DNA of 64,000 nt from Sphingomonas sp. SUN019 (GCF_024758705.1 NZ_CP096971.1:3253501-3317500), one strand, 5' to 3'. Counted from the stretch's first letter, positions 15,726-25,654 are shown. The notes: generated from the sequence alone by a model not told the origin. Numbers and translations: made by a program.

Positions 15726-17000
15726 ATGGACTTCGACCTGCCGCAGGAGCTGACCGGTTATCTGGCCGAGCTGGACGCCTTCATCGCCGCCGAGATCAAG
15801 CCGCTGGAACAGCAGGACGACAACATCCGCTTCTTCGATCACCGCCGCGAGAACGCGCGCACCGACTGGGACAATCAGGGGCTGCCGACCCACGAATGGG
15901 AGGCGTTGCTGCGCGAGGCCCGCGTGCGCGCGGACAAGGCCGGGCATCTGCGGTTCGCGTTGCCGAAGGAATATGGCGGCCAGGACGGATCGAACCTGGC
16001 GATGGCGGTCATCCGCGATCATTTCGCGGCGAAGGGGCTGGGGCTGCACAACGATCTGCAGAACGAACATTCGATCATCGCCAATTTCCCGCAGGTGCTG
16101 ATGTTCCGTGATTTCGGGACGAAGGCGCAGGCGGATGAATTCATTCCGGGGATGCTGACCGGCGGCTACCGCATCTGCTTCGGGCTGACCGAGGCGAACC
16201 ACGGCTCCGACGCGACGTTCATGGAAACCCGCGCGGTCCGCGAAGGCAACGGCTGGAGGATCGGCGGCGAGAAGATGTGGATCACGGGTATGCACGTCGC
16301 GACGCACATCATGCTGTTCGCGCGCTCCAGCGGCAACGATGGCGACGGCACCGGCATCACCTGTTTCCTGGTCGATGCGAAGGACCCGGGCATCAAGGTC
16401 GAGGAGTATATGTGGACCTTCAACATGCCGACCGATCACCCCCGGCTGAGCATTGCGAACGTCCACATTCCCGCCGACGCGATCCTGGGCGAGGAGGGCA
16501 AGGGTCTCGCGGTGGCGCAGCATTTCGTCCACGAAAACCGCATCCGTCAGGCGGCATCATCGCTGGGTGCGGCGGATTATTGCGTGCAGGAAAGCGTTCG
16601 CTATGCGCTGGAACGCAAGCCGTTCGGCAAGCCGCTGGCGACCAATCAGGCGATCCAGTTTCCGCTGGTCGAACTGGCGACGCAGGTGCGGATGCTGCGG
16701 CTGATGATCCGCGAGACGGCGTGGCGGATGGACCAGATGTCGAAGCCCGAGGTCGAAAAGCAACTCTCCGACAAGATCAGCATGTGCAACTACTGGGCGA
16801 ACCGCCTGTGCTGCGAGGCGGCGGATCGCGCGATGCAGGTACATGGCGGGATGGGATATTCGCGGCACAAGCCGTTCGAGCACATCTATCGCCACCACCG
16901 CCGCTACCGCATCACCGAGGGATCGGAGGAAATCCAGATGCGCAAGATCGCGGCGTGGATGTTCGGGTTTGCCGGGCCGAACAAGCGGGCCAAGGGCTGA
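15726..17000 (+). CDS. Acyl-CoA dehydrogenase, ACAD10/11 (LvaC-like) group
   Basis: 424 aa. FAD-binding ICFGLTEANHGSDATFMETR, then EKMWITGMHVATHIMLFARS, the RQAASSLGAADYCVQESVRY helix region, and catalytic Glu398 in RYRITEGSEEIQMRKIA. AGGAGA lies 5 nt before the ATG. The kinase gene starts 88 bp away in the opposite direction, so the two share a regulatory region. In mammals, ACAD10/11 fuse these kinase and dehydrogenase domains; in the lva operon they are separate proteins. It likely eliminates phosphate from a 4-phosphoacyl-CoA to give enoyl-CoA, or acts as a long-chain ACAD. Confidence 0.9.
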   Translation: MDFDLPQELTGYLAELDAFIAAEIKPLEQQDDNIRFFDHRRENARTDWDNQGLPTHEWEALLREARVRADKAGHLRFALPKEYGGQDGSNLAMAVIRDHFAAKGLGLHNDLQNEHSIIANFPQVLMFRDFGTKAQADEFIPGMLTGGYRICFGLTEANHGSDATFMETRAVREGNGWRIGGEKMWITGMHVATHIMLFARSSGNDGDGTGITCFLVDAKDPGIKVEEYMWTFNMPTDHPRLSIANVHIPADAILGEEGKGLAVAQHFVHENRIRQAASSLGAADYCVQESVRYALERKPFGKPLATNQAIQFPLVELATQVRMLRLMIRETAWRMDQMSKPEVEKQLSDKISMCNYWANRLCCEAADRAMQVHGGMGYSRHKPFEHIYRHHRRYRITEGSEEIQMRKIAAWMFGFAGPNKRAKG

Positions 17001-17010
17001 CTCCGCTCAA

Positions 17011-17116
17011 TACCTCCCCGGAAGGCCGGGGTCCAGTTGCACGGACAACACGGCGGCGGGCAGTCCGCTGTTATCCCTTGCGTGGCGACTGGACCCCGGC
17101 CTTCGCCGGGGAGGTA
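17011..17116. repeat. Dispersed palindromic repeat, family C, copy 2
   Basis: 106 bp bounded by TACCTCCCCGGAAGGCCGGG and a right arm ending GCCGGGGAGGTA at 17116. It begins 11 nt after the acyl-CoA dehydrogenase stop. It has the same length as the copy translated within putA. Confidence 0.88.
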
Positions 17117-17155
17117 CTGTGGTCAGGCTTGAACTTCGACGCCAAACTAGCATAA

Positions 17156-18181
<1,026 letters not shown>

Positions 18182-18595
18182 GCCGTGCATGACAGCGATG
18201 ACAGCGAAGCGGCCTGCCGCGCGGGCCGCACGGCATGGCGCATTTGCTCGAACGTAACTGACTGACAAACGGTGCTAATTCCGGGTTAACCGGAGTTGCG
18301 CGTGATCGTCTCACGCGCCAGCGACGCGATTTCGTGATCGTCCAATAGTCTGAAATTTCACGCAAAGTCCGGCGAGTATATCGTCGCCGAGGGCGCGCCG
18401 CACCCGGTCGCGTTCTGCCGATTATCGTGAATTTCATCGACCGCTCGCGGCTCGCGGGCGGCGTTGCTGCGGTTCTGCGGGGCGGATACGCCTTGGCCAG
18501 AACGAGGCGGCAGGGAGAGTCTTCCGGACAGCGTGAAGATCGGCGGGCCACACCGCCGAGGGTCGAAATAAGCCAACGATATAAAGGGACGCAGG
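18182..18595. other. 414-bp intergenic region, no gene found
   Basis: No coding sequence with support was found on either strand. It contains an 8-bp stem hairpin (18298-18318, GCGCGTGA with TCACGCGC around TCGTC), a possible terminator for the upstream gene, a short palindromic core GGTTAACC just before it, a small GC hairpin near 18541-18558 (CGGCGG...CCGCCG), and a TATAAA box at 18580-18585 close to the protease start. If that box is a -10, the protease leader would be only a few bases; no matching -35 was identified. Confidence 0.5.
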
Positions 18596-20197
18596 ATGAA
18601 AAATCAGCTCACCGCGCGCGGATCGCGCACGAATGATGACCTTTACCACCTCGACGGACTCGACTTTTCAGCGCTGGGGGATTTCTCCAAGCTGGGCGAC
18701 CATGCGGCGGTGCAGATTGGCGGCTCCCCAAGCATTACGATGGCGCGCGCGGTTGCGGACGATTTCGCCGACACCGTGCGCGACACGACCGCCCCGTTCG
18801 GACGGTTGACGCCGGGGTCGAGCGTCACCGGCAATGTCGAGGTGCGCGGCGATCACGATATCTTCGCTATCTCGCTGACCGCGGGCCAACGCGTCACCTT
18901 GAACCTTAACACGGCGGCGACCAGCGGCTTGTCCGATCCGCTGCTGAGCGTGCGCAACGCCGCGGGCAGCGTGCTCGCCACCAACGACGATTTCGGCGGC
19001 TCGCGCAATTCGCAGATCACCCTCACCGCGCAGACGGCGGGCACCTATTATCTCGACGCGGGCGGTTACGGCTCGTCGGTCGGTCGTTATTCGCTGTCCG
19101 CCAGCGGCACCGCGCCGCCCCCTGTGCCGACCGATGATTATCGCGACAACATTACCGACACGACCGCGCCGTTCGGTGCGCTCGCTATCGGCGCGGCGAG
19201 CACGGGGCGGGTCGAGACGGCGGGAGACAAGGATCTGTTCTCCTTCGCGGCGACCGCCGGAACCACCTATACGTTCAACCTGAACAACGCATCGAGCGGC
19301 GGCCTCGGCGATCCGGTCCTGCGGCTGCTGAACACCAGCGGCGGGCAGATCGCGATCAACGACGATTTCGGATCGGGCCAGAATTCGCAGATCACCTATA
19401 CCGCGTCGTCGACCGGCACGGTCTATCTCGAAGCGGCCGGGTATCAGAGCGGCACCGGCGGCTATTCACTCACCGCCGCCGGCAGCACTCCGCCCACCAG
19501 CGGCGGCGGGTTTGACATCGTGATCCGCTACACCGGCGATCCGCAATATCAGGCATTGTTCGATCAGGCGGCGGCGCGGTGGGAATCGGTTATCACCGGC
19601 GACATCCCCAACTTCAATTCCTCGCGTTACGGTCTGATTGACGATTTGCTGATCGACGCCAGCATCTCGGCGATCGACGGGCAGGGCAGCGTGCTGGGAC
19701 AGGCGGGACCGGACGAGTTCCGGTCGGGATCGTTGCTGCCGTCGCACGGTGTGATGCAGTTCGACAGCGCGGACATCGCCTCGCTGGCCGGCGGCGGATC
19801 GTTGCTGGGGGTGATCCTGCACGAAATGGGTCACGTGCTGGGCATCGGGACGTTGTGGGATTCACTCGGGCTGGAGAGCAATTTCCGCTACACTGGGGCG
19901 AATGCGCTGGCCGAATACCGCACGCTGTCCGGCAATCCCAACGCGACCTTCGTGCCCGTCGAGAATGACGGCGGCCCCGGCACTGCGGGCGGGCATTGGG
20001 AAGAATCGGTGTTCAACGGCGAGTTGATGACCGGCTTCGCCAACGGATCGCTGGCCATGAGCCGGATGACGATCGCGTCGCTGAAGGACGTCGGATATCA
20101 GGTCGACCTGTCGCAGGCCGATCCATATGTGCTGGGCGCGGCGTTGCAGGGACCGCAGTCGCTGGCGATGCCGGACCAGGTGCTGGGCCTGATCTGA
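18596..20197 (+). CDS. M8 (leishmanolysin-like) metalloprotease with two PPC domains
   Basis: 533 aa. Two pre-peptidase C-terminal (PPC) beta-sandwich domains at about residues 60-175 and 180-300, each with FGxLxxGxxxxGxVE, D-x-D-x-F and LNDDFG-type stretches, precede the catalytic domain (about 310-500). The zinc site is HEMGH (His409, Glu410, His413) followed by GIGTLW, the third ligand His467 in GGHWEES, and the Met-turn NGELMTG (Met478). That spacing is characteristic of leishmanolysin-type M8 peptidases. There is no Sec signal peptide, no RTX glycine repeats and no anchoring motif, so its export route is unclear; type I secretion with a cryptic C-terminal signal is possible. Confidence 0.86.
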   Translation: MKNQLTARGSRTNDDLYHLDGLDFSALGDFSKLGDHAAVQIGGSPSITMARAVADDFADTVRDTTAPFGRLTPGSSVTGNVEVRGDHDIFAISLTAGQRVTLNLNTAATSGLSDPLLSVRNAAGSVLATNDDFGGSRNSQITLTAQTAGTYYLDAGGYGSSVGRYSLSASGTAPPPVPTDDYRDNITDTTAPFGALAIGAASTGRVETAGDKDLFSFAATAGTTYTFNLNNASSGGLGDPVLRLLNTSGGQIAINDDFGSGQNSQITYTASSTGTVYLEAAGYQSGTGGYSLTAAGSTPPTSGGGFDIVIRYTGDPQYQALFDQAAARWESVITGDIPNFNSSRYGLIDDLLIDASISAIDGQGSVLGQAGPDEFRSGSLLPSHGVMQFDSADIASLAGGGSLLGVILHEMGHVLGIGTLWDSLGLESNFRYTGANALAEYRTLSGNPNATFVPVENDGGPGTAGGHWEESVFNGELMTGFANGSLAMSRMTIASLKDVGYQVDLSQADPYVLGAALQGPQSLAMPDQVLGLI

Positions 20198-20211
20198 TCT
20201 TCCCCGATAAG

Positions 20212-20240
20212 CCGGAGCGGCGGGTAGTCCGTCGCTCCGG
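20212..20240. terminator. Bidirectional terminator between convergent genes
   Basis: A 12-bp stem (CCGGAGCGGCGG with CCGTCGCTCCGG, one G-T pair) around GTAGT, followed by TTCTTC. It lies between the metalloprotease stop (20197) and the stop of the leftward reductase-like gene (20251). Confidence 0.7.
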
Positions 20241-20250
20241 TTCTTCGCAT

Positions 20251-21408
20251 TCAACCCGCGACGAAGGTCATCCCTGCCTTCGCGATCAGCCGGTCGCGCA
20301 ATTCCGGTCCCATGATCGCGCCCGGCGTCCATACGCCGCCTTCGCCGGTCACGTCCTGCACCAGACACAAGGCGCTCTCCGCGAGCATCTTGCTGGTCGA
20401 TCCATAGCCCGGATCGCGGTCTCCGGTAACGACCGTGTCGATCCGCGCGCCGTCGGGCATCAGGCCGATGAACAAGATGTCGTAGTGGCCGGTGTCGCGT
20501 TCCTCCTTCGACGGGCCTTCGCCGGGTTTTGGACCTTTGTCGGACGCAAGCGGGTTGAGTTTCGCGAGCGCCTCAGCCGCGGCCTTGCCCATGTCGCCCA
20601 GCCCTGCGACGACCATCTCGTCATAGGTGAAGTCCGCGCCGTATCTGTGCCCGAGCAGGAAATTGGTGCGATGTACGTTCTTGGTGTTGATCGGCGCCAT
20701 GATGAACGGCGCGACCCAGGCATCGATCGTCGTGTCATATTCGGGCAGCATGCCCGTCGGCTGGTGGACGCCGGTGTGGCCCGGGGTCAGCGCGAACGGG
20801 CTGGCGAGCAGCTTGATGAGCGACGGGTCGCGCGCGGCGGCGGCGATCGTCGCCTTCAGGCTGGCTGCGGTGCCGCCTGAAAAGCCGCCTTTCATCGTCC
20901 GTACGCGGCATTTGACGCGCGGGGCGGGACTGCCGAAGCGCTTCACCGCCGCCTCCTGCAGCGTCATCACGCCGAGGTCGAACGGGATCGAATCGAAGCC
21001 GCAGCTGAACACGATCCGCGCGCCGCTGGCCTTGGCAGTTTCGTGGTGCGCGTCGATCATGTGGCGCATCCACGCGGGTTCGCCGCACAGGTCGACATAG
21101 GCCGTGCCGGTGGCGGCGCAGGCGGCGACCAGGTCGCTGCCGTAGAGCTGGTACGGGCCGACGGTGGAGATGACGACGGTCGCGCGCTCGCACATCGCGC
21201 GCAGGCTGGCGGGGTCGTCCGCATTGGCGGCGATGAGCGAAATCGAGTCTGGCACGCCCATCTCGGCGCGCACCTCCTCCAGCTTCGTCAGCGATCGCCC
21301 GGCCATCGCCCAGCGCACCCCGGCCGGATAGGTCTGCGCGATATATTCCGCGACCAGCCGCCCGGTGAAACCGGTCGCGCCGTACACGATCACGTCGAAG
21401 TCGCTCAT
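20251..21408 (-). CDS. Saccharopine dehydrogenase-like / trans-acting enoyl reductase family protein
   Basis: 385 aa. N-terminal Rossmann fold with VIVYGATGFTGRLVAEYIA and MAGRSLTKLEEV, then TVVISTVGPYQLYGSDLVAA, YVDLCGEPAWMRHMIDAHHE and IVFSCGFDSIPFDLGVMTLQ. The last blocks are typical of the mycobacterial trans-acting enoyl reductase group (Rv2449c/Rv2953 type) and of the eukaryotic saccharopine dehydrogenase-like oxidoreductases, not of true lysine-pathway enzymes. It probably uses NADP(H) on a lipid or polyketide intermediate; no partner synthase is nearby. It is divergent from the TfoX-N gene. Confidence 0.88.
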   Translation of the reverse strand: MSDFDVIVYGATGFTGRLVAEYIAQTYPAGVRWAMAGRSLTKLEEVRAEMGVPDSISLIAANADDPASLRAMCERATVVISTVGPYQLYGSDLVAACAATGTAYVDLCGEPAWMRHMIDAHHETAKASGARIVFSCGFDSIPFDLGVMTLQEAAVKRFGSPAPRVKCRVRTMKGGFSGGTAASLKATIAAAARDPSLIKLLASPFALTPGHTGVHQPTGMLPEYDTTIDAWVAPFIMAPINTKNVHRTNFLLGHRYGADFTYDEMVVAGLGDMGKAAAEALAKLNPLASDKGPKPGEGPSKEERDTGHYDILFIGLMPDGARIDTVVTGDRDPGYGSTSKMLAESALCLVQDVTGEGGVWTPGAIMGPELRDRLIAKAGMTFVAG

Positions 21409-21466
21409 GTTAAGTCTCTCCCAATGTCAGCTTGCGCCTCGCGCCCCTCGATCGCAAGATGCGGAC

Positions 21467-21808
21467 ATGGCCTCCGATCGGAACACCGTTGCATTCATCG
21501 TCGATCAGATTGCCGCCGCGGGCGATATCGCCGCAAGGCCGATGTTCGGCGAGTACGGTATCTACTGCGACGGTCGAATTGTCGCGTTGATCTGCGACGA
21601 TCAGCTCTATGTGAAGCCGACCCCCGCCGGGCGCGCCTTTGCGGGCGAGATTGCCGAGGGACAGCCATATCCAGGTGCCAAGCCGTGCCTGTTGATTGAT
21701 CCCGATCGGTGGGACGACGGCGACTGGTTGAGCGAACTGATCCGCCGCTCCGCTGCCGAACTCCCGCCACCGAAGCCGCGGAAGACCAAACCTAAGCCGC
21801 CTCGCTGA
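21467..21808 (+). CDS. TfoX/Sxy N-terminal domain protein
   Basis: 113 aa from the ATG at 21467. It consists of a single TfoX N-terminal domain: AARPMFGEYGIYCDGRIVAL, CDDQLYVKPTPAG and the Pro/Tyr segment QPYPGAKPCLLIDPDRWDD, ending in a basic tail KPRKTKPKPPR. Gammaproteobacterial TfoX/Sxy activates competence with CRP, but stand-alone N-domain proteins in alphaproteobacteria have no proven role. It overlaps the 3' end of the convergent ABC exporter gene by 17 bp. Confidence 0.88.
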   Translation: MASDRNTVAFIVDQIAAAGDIAARPMFGEYGIYCDGRIVALICDDQLYVKPTPAGRAFAGEIAEGQPYPGAKPCLLIDPDRWDDGDWLSELIRRSAAELPPPKPRKTKPKPPR

Positions 21809-23570
21809 ACTGCAGATTGGCAAGCCGTGCATACAGGCCGCCGCGCGCCATCAACGCGGCGTGCGGGCCTTCCTCGACGATGCGGCCGTCGTCCATCACC
21901 ACGATGCGCTGCGCCGCGCGGACGGTGGCAAGGCGGTGCGCGATGACCAGCGTAGTCCGGTTCGCCATCAGCCGTTCGAGCGCCTGCTGGACCAGCTGTT
22001 CGCTCTCCGCATCCAGCGCGCTGGTCGCCTCGTCGAGCAGCAGGATCGGCGCGTCGCGGAGCAAGGCGCGGGCGATCGCGACGCGCTGGCGCTGTCCGCC
22101 CGACAGCCGCGCGCCGCCTTCGCCCAGGAACGTGTCGAGGCCATCGGGAAGCGCGCGCAGGAAGGTCGCGGCGTTGGCTGCTTCGGCGGCCGCCCACAGC
22201 CGGTCGTCGCTGGCGGTCCAGTCGCCGTAGCGCAAATTGTCGCGGGCGGACGCGCCGAAGATCACCGTTTCCTGCGGTACCATCGCGATGCGCGCGCGAA
22301 CCTCGGCCGGATCGGCGTCGCGCAGGTCGACGCCGTCGATCGTCACGCGGCCGTTTTCCGGATCGTAGAAGCGCTGGAGCAACTGGAACAGGGTGGTCTT
22401 GCCAGCCCCCGACGGGCCGACCACCGCAACCGTCTCACCCGGTGCGATCGTCAGTGTGAAGTCGTGCAGCGCGGCGGTGTCGCGGCGGGTCGGGTAGCGG
22501 AATTCGACATGGTCGAACGCGACCGCGCCGACGCCCGGCCGCGGCAGCGGCACCGGGTTGGCGGGGGCGGCAATCTCGGGCGTTTCGGACAGCAGTTCTG
22601 CCAGCCGCCCGGCTGCGCCTGCGCCGCGGAGCAGGTCGCCATAGACTTCGGTCAGCGCGCCGAACGCGCCCGCGACGATCCCGCCGGTCAGCACGAAGGC
22701 GGCGATCGATCCGCCGCTGATCCGTCCGGCCGCGACGTCGATCGCGCCCTCCCACAGCACCATCGTGATCGATCCGAAGACCAGCCCGATCACAATCGCG
22801 GTCATCGCCGCGCGCAGTGCGATACGGCGTTTCGCGGCGGCCATCGTCGCCTCTACCGCACCGGCGAAGCGCTTGGATTCGCGCCGTTCCTGACCGAACG
22901 CTTGCACGATCTTCATCGCGCCCAGCGTTTCGGTCGCCATCGATCCGACATCGGCGATACGGTCCTGCGAAGTACGCGAATGGGCGCGGACGCGGCGGCC
23001 GAGCAGCGCGATCGGCAGGATGATGAGGGGAATGCCGAGCAGTAGCATGCCCGCCAGCTTGGGCGAGATCGCGAACAGGTAGATCAGGCCGCCGATCCCG
23101 GTGAAGGCGTTGCGCAGCGCGACCGAGACGGTCGATCCGACGACGTTTTCGATCTGCGCGGTATCCGACGTCATCCGGCTGGCGATCTCGGACGGGCGGT
23201 TCTCCTCGAAGAAGCGCGGCGTCAGCGTCATCAGATGCGCCTGCACGCGCGTACGGATGTCGGCGACGACGCGCTCGCCCAGCCACGACACGAAATAGAA
23301 GCGCACCGCGGTGCCGATCGCCAGCACGACGACGATCATCAGCATGTAATGGAACGCCGACGCTACCGCCTCGCCCGCATTGGGGCCGAAGCCGCGGTCG
23401 ATCACGCGTTTGAAGCTGTAGGGGATCGCGATCGTCGCCGCGGAGGTGACCGCCAGTGCACCCCAGGCCGCGGCGATTTGCGCCGGATAGCGCTTCGCCT
23501 GATTCCAGACCAATGCGAGGTTGCCGATACGGCGACTGGTGGGGGGATCGTTGCCCGGATCGGATGCCAT
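21792..23570 (-). CDS. ABC exporter, fused permease and ATPase (ABCB type)
   Basis: 592 aa from the ATG at 23570. Six membrane helices in the first ~320 residues, including the ABC-type exporter loop ERVVADIRTRVQAHLMTLTP, then a nucleotide-binding domain with Walker A VGPSGAGKTTLFQLL, Q-loop MVPQETVIFG, signature LSGGQRQRVAIARALL, Walker B ILLLDEATSALD and H-loop VIAHRLATV. All catalytic motifs are intact, so it should work as a homodimer. Sequence style is close to the bacterial MsbA/BmrA-like group annotated for lipid or multidrug export; the substrate is unknown. It is divergent from the PHA depolymerase gene. Confidence 0.93.
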   Translation of the reverse strand: MASDPGNDPPTSRRIGNLALVWNQAKRYPAQIAAAWGALAVTSAATIAIPYSFKRVIDRGFGPNAGEAVASAFHYMLMIVVVLAIGTAVRFYFVSWLGERVVADIRTRVQAHLMTLTPRFFEENRPSEIASRMTSDTAQIENVVGSTVSVALRNAFTGIGGLIYLFAISPKLAGMLLLGIPLIILPIALLGRRVRAHSRTSQDRIADVGSMATETLGAMKIVQAFGQERRESKRFAGAVEATMAAAKRRIALRAAMTAIVIGLVFGSITMVLWEGAIDVAAGRISGGSIAAFVLTGGIVAGAFGALTEVYGDLLRGAGAAGRLAELLSETPEIAAPANPVPLPRPGVGAVAFDHVEFRYPTRRDTAALHDFTLTIAPGETVAVVGPSGAGKTTLFQLLQRFYDPENGRVTIDGVDLRDADPAEVRARIAMVPQETVIFGASARDNLRYGDWTASDDRLWAAAEAANAATFLRALPDGLDTFLGEGGARLSGGQRQRVAIARALLRDAPILLLDEATSALDAESEQLVQQALERLMANRTTLVIAHRLATVRAAQRIVVMDDGRIVEEGPHAALMARGGLYARLANLQFSEAA

Positions 23571-23702
23571 GGAATGTGGGTAGCAGCGCGCGCGGTGTTG
23601 CTCAACGGTCACCCGCGGGAGCATTCTAAGCATGACGGCGTTGTCAGGTCCGTAAACTTTGTTACGGTATGTGGTTTACCGAAAGCGGTTACAGGATACT
23701 CG

Positions 23703-24920
23703 ATGCTCTATAACGCCTATGAATTTCAGCGGTCGATGTTGGCGACCGCAAGCGCAATGGCCAATTTTGGGGTCGGAATGCTGCGCAGCCCGTCCAATCC
23801 GTTCGCTTATTTCGGCGGCGGGACCGTGGTGGCCTCCGCGCTCGATGTGTTCGCGCATGCGGCTGCGCCGCGAGGGAAGCCCGCGTTCGGGCTCGATTCG
23901 ACGGTCGTCGACGGGCGCGAGGTCGCGGTGACTGAAGAGATTCTGCTCCAGAAGCCGTTCGGGCAGTTGAAGCGGTTCAAGCGTGACGGCGTAGAGGGCG
24001 GGCCGAAGCTGCTGATCGTCGCCCCGATGTCTGGCCATTACGCGACGCTGCTGCGTGGTACGGTGGAGCGGATGCTGCCGACCGCTGACGTCCACATCAC
24101 CGACTGGCGTGACGCGAAGCTTGTCCCGATGAGCGACGGGCGCTTCGATCTGGACGATTACATCGACTATCTGGTCGCATTTCTGGAGGAGATGGGGCCG
24201 GGCAGCCATATGCTGGCGGTCTGTCAGCCGTCGGTGCCGTGTTACGCCGCGGCGGCGCTGATGAGCGCTGACAAGCATCCGTGCCGTCCGAAGACGCTGA
24301 CGATGATGGGCGGGCCGATCGACACGCGCGAGGCGCCGACTGCGGTCAACACGCTGGCGATGCAACGCCCGCACGCGTGGTTCGAACAGAATGTCATCGC
24401 GACCGTGCCTTCGATGCACGCGGGTGCGGGACGGCGGGTGTATCCGGGATTCCTGCAGCTGACCGGCTTCATGTCGATGAACCTCGGCAACCACATGATG
24501 AGCCATTTCGAGATGTTCAAACACCTCGTGAAGGGCGACGGCGACAGCGCGGATGCGACCAAGGAGTTCTACGACGAATATCGCGCGGTCTGCGACATGA
24601 GCGCCGAATTCTACCTGCAGACGGTCGATCTGGTTTTCCAGACCCACGCGCTGCCGAACGGGACGATGGAACATCGCGGACGGCGGGTCGATCCAGCCGC
24701 GATCACCGACATCGCGCTGTTGGCGATCGAGGGCGAGCGCGACGATATCTCGGGGATCGGCCAGACCAAGGCGGCGCTGAAGCTGGCGACAAAGCTGCCG
24801 AGCGCGAAAAAGAAGTACCTGCTCGCCGACAACGTCGGGCATTACGGCATCTTCAATGGCTCCAAGTGGCGCGACCGGATCGCGCCGGTGGTCGAGGACT
24901 GGATCGCGAAGAACAGCTGA
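23703..24920 (+). CDS. phaZ: Intracellular polyhydroxyalkanoate depolymerase
   Basis: 405 aa from the ATG at 23703 (weak AGGA at 23693). Begins MLYNAYEFQRSMLATASAMA as in PhaZa-type intracellular depolymerases. The alpha/beta-hydrolase nucleophile is a cysteine, Cys174 in VCQPSVPC, with acid Asp347 or Asp348 (ERDDISGIG) and His380 (DNVGHYGIF). It hydrolyses native PHB granules to 3-hydroxybutyrate oligomers in the cytoplasm. No other granule gene is adjacent; a MaoC-thiolase pair lies 2 kb downstream. It is divergent from the ABC exporter, with a 130-bp shared promoter region. Confidence 0.93.
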   Translation: MLYNAYEFQRSMLATASAMANFGVGMLRSPSNPFAYFGGGTVVASALDVFAHAAAPRGKPAFGLDSTVVDGREVAVTEEILLQKPFGQLKRFKRDGVEGGPKLLIVAPMSGHYATLLRGTVERMLPTADVHITDWRDAKLVPMSDGRFDLDDYIDYLVAFLEEMGPGSHMLAVCQPSVPCYAAAALMSADKHPCRPKTLTMMGGPIDTREAPTAVNTLAMQRPHAWFEQNVIATVPSMHAGAGRRVYPGFLQLTGFMSMNLGNHMMSHFEMFKHLVKGDGDSADATKEFYDEYRAVCDMSAEFYLQTVDLVFQTHALPNGTMEHRGRRVDPAAITDIALLAIEGERDDISGIGQTKAALKLATKLPSAKKKYLLADNVGHYGIFNGSKWRDRIAPVVEDWIAKNS

Positions 24921-24960
24921 AGTAAAAGGGGGCCGGAGGGTGAGTTCCAGCCCCTTCCTG

Positions 24961-25437
24961 TTAAGCGACGCTGTCGACCACCGCGTGGCTGCCCGCTTCG
25001 TCGCTGCGGATGGTGCCGCCGAACAACATCTTCAATTTGCCGCCGAGCGAGACGTCGGTCTCCCACAATTCGGCGCTGTCGATGTCGAAGCGGAGCAGTG
25101 TGGCGTCGGCCTTGCCGTTCGGGAACCATGCCTCGACCTGATTATTCCACAGCTTGTCGACCTGTGCGGGATCATTGTCCCTAGTGACCGTGCCGGCGAG
25201 GCAGGCGAAGAAATCGTGCCCCTTCGACGCGAACTGCGCCATCGCCTTGCCGCCTGCTGCCGCGCGATTGTTGGGGCCGGAGAAGAAGAACAGCGTATTC
25301 GGCTGATCGTCGTCGATCTGCGCGGTCATCGGTTCGCTGTGCTGGTGGTCGTTTTCGAGGCCCAGCATGACGAACGGGCTGGCCTTCAGCTTGTCGATGA
25401 ATTTCTCGGCGACTTCCTGCGGATTGTGATCGGCCAT
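24961..25437 (-). CDS. General stress protein 26-type flavin-binding protein
   Basis: 158 aa split-barrel protein of the pyridoxamine 5'-phosphate oxidase-like stress family. Features: VAEKFIDKLKASPFVMLGL, HSEPMTAQIDDDQPNTLFFF, a flavin-phosphate region SGPNNRAAAGGKAMAQFASK, and KLWNNQVEAWFPNGKADATL followed by AELWETD. Related proteins bind FMN or FAD and are induced by general stress; no enzymatic activity is proven. Its upstream region contains the 30-aa membrane peptide gene on the other strand. It converges with phaZ. Confidence 0.88.
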   Translation of the reverse strand: MADHNPQEVAEKFIDKLKASPFVMLGLENDHQHSEPMTAQIDDDQPNTLFFFSGPNNRAAAGGKAMAQFASKGHDFFACLAGTVTRDNDPAQVDKLWNNQVEAWFPNGKADATLLRFDIDSAELWETDVSLGGKLKMLFGGTIRSDEAGSHAVVDSVA

Positions 25438-25561
25438 GTCGTTTTCTCCTGCGGGTTATGCGGGAGAGAACGATGCGTGTGGCGCTTGGTTGCGCGCGAT
25501 TCAATCGCCGGGCATGGTCGACGGCGGCGGCAATTCTGCCGTTGACACAAGGAGGTAAACT

Positions 25562-25654
25562 ATGTCGTTTGCCGAATTGTGCCTGTTCCTTGGCGTACTG
25601 ATCGCCTTTGCGACGTTGGTCGTAAAGGTGATCGAGGTATCGCGTAGAGAGTAG
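25562..25654 (+). CDS. 30-aa single-helix membrane peptide, holin-like toxin candidate
   Basis: A 30-codon frame: MSFAELCLFLGVLIAFATLV, then VKVIEVSRRE. One hydrophobic helix (about residues 4-22) ends in a charged tail. The Shine-Dalgarno AAGGAGGT (25549-25556) is a full match to the 16S tail, 5 nt before the ATG, which is rare in this window. By hand the frame is about 52% GC, far below its neighbours. The pattern (short N-terminus, IAFATLVV core, basic end) resembles small holin-like or BsrE/TxpA-type toxins of Firmicutes type I systems. Tandem hairpins follow 11 nt after the stop and a candidate antisense promoter lies beyond. Function is a hypothesis. Confidence 0.6.
   Translation: MSFAELCLFLGVLIAFATLVVKVIEVSRRE

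Noticed and set aside
18427..18636. A 69-codon frame in the 18182-18595 intergenic region.
   Set aside because: No Shine-Dalgarno, runs into the metalloprotease start in another frame, and has random-looking composition.
24921..24955. Weak G/C-run inverted repeat between phaZ and the stress protein gene.
   Set aside because: Pairing requires a bulge and is only about 6 bp; not good enough to call a terminator.
25542..25547. TTGACA, a perfect -35 box, just upstream of the 30-aa peptide gene.
   Set aside because: No -10 at 16-18 bp; the matching position falls inside the coding sequence and reads TCGTTT.
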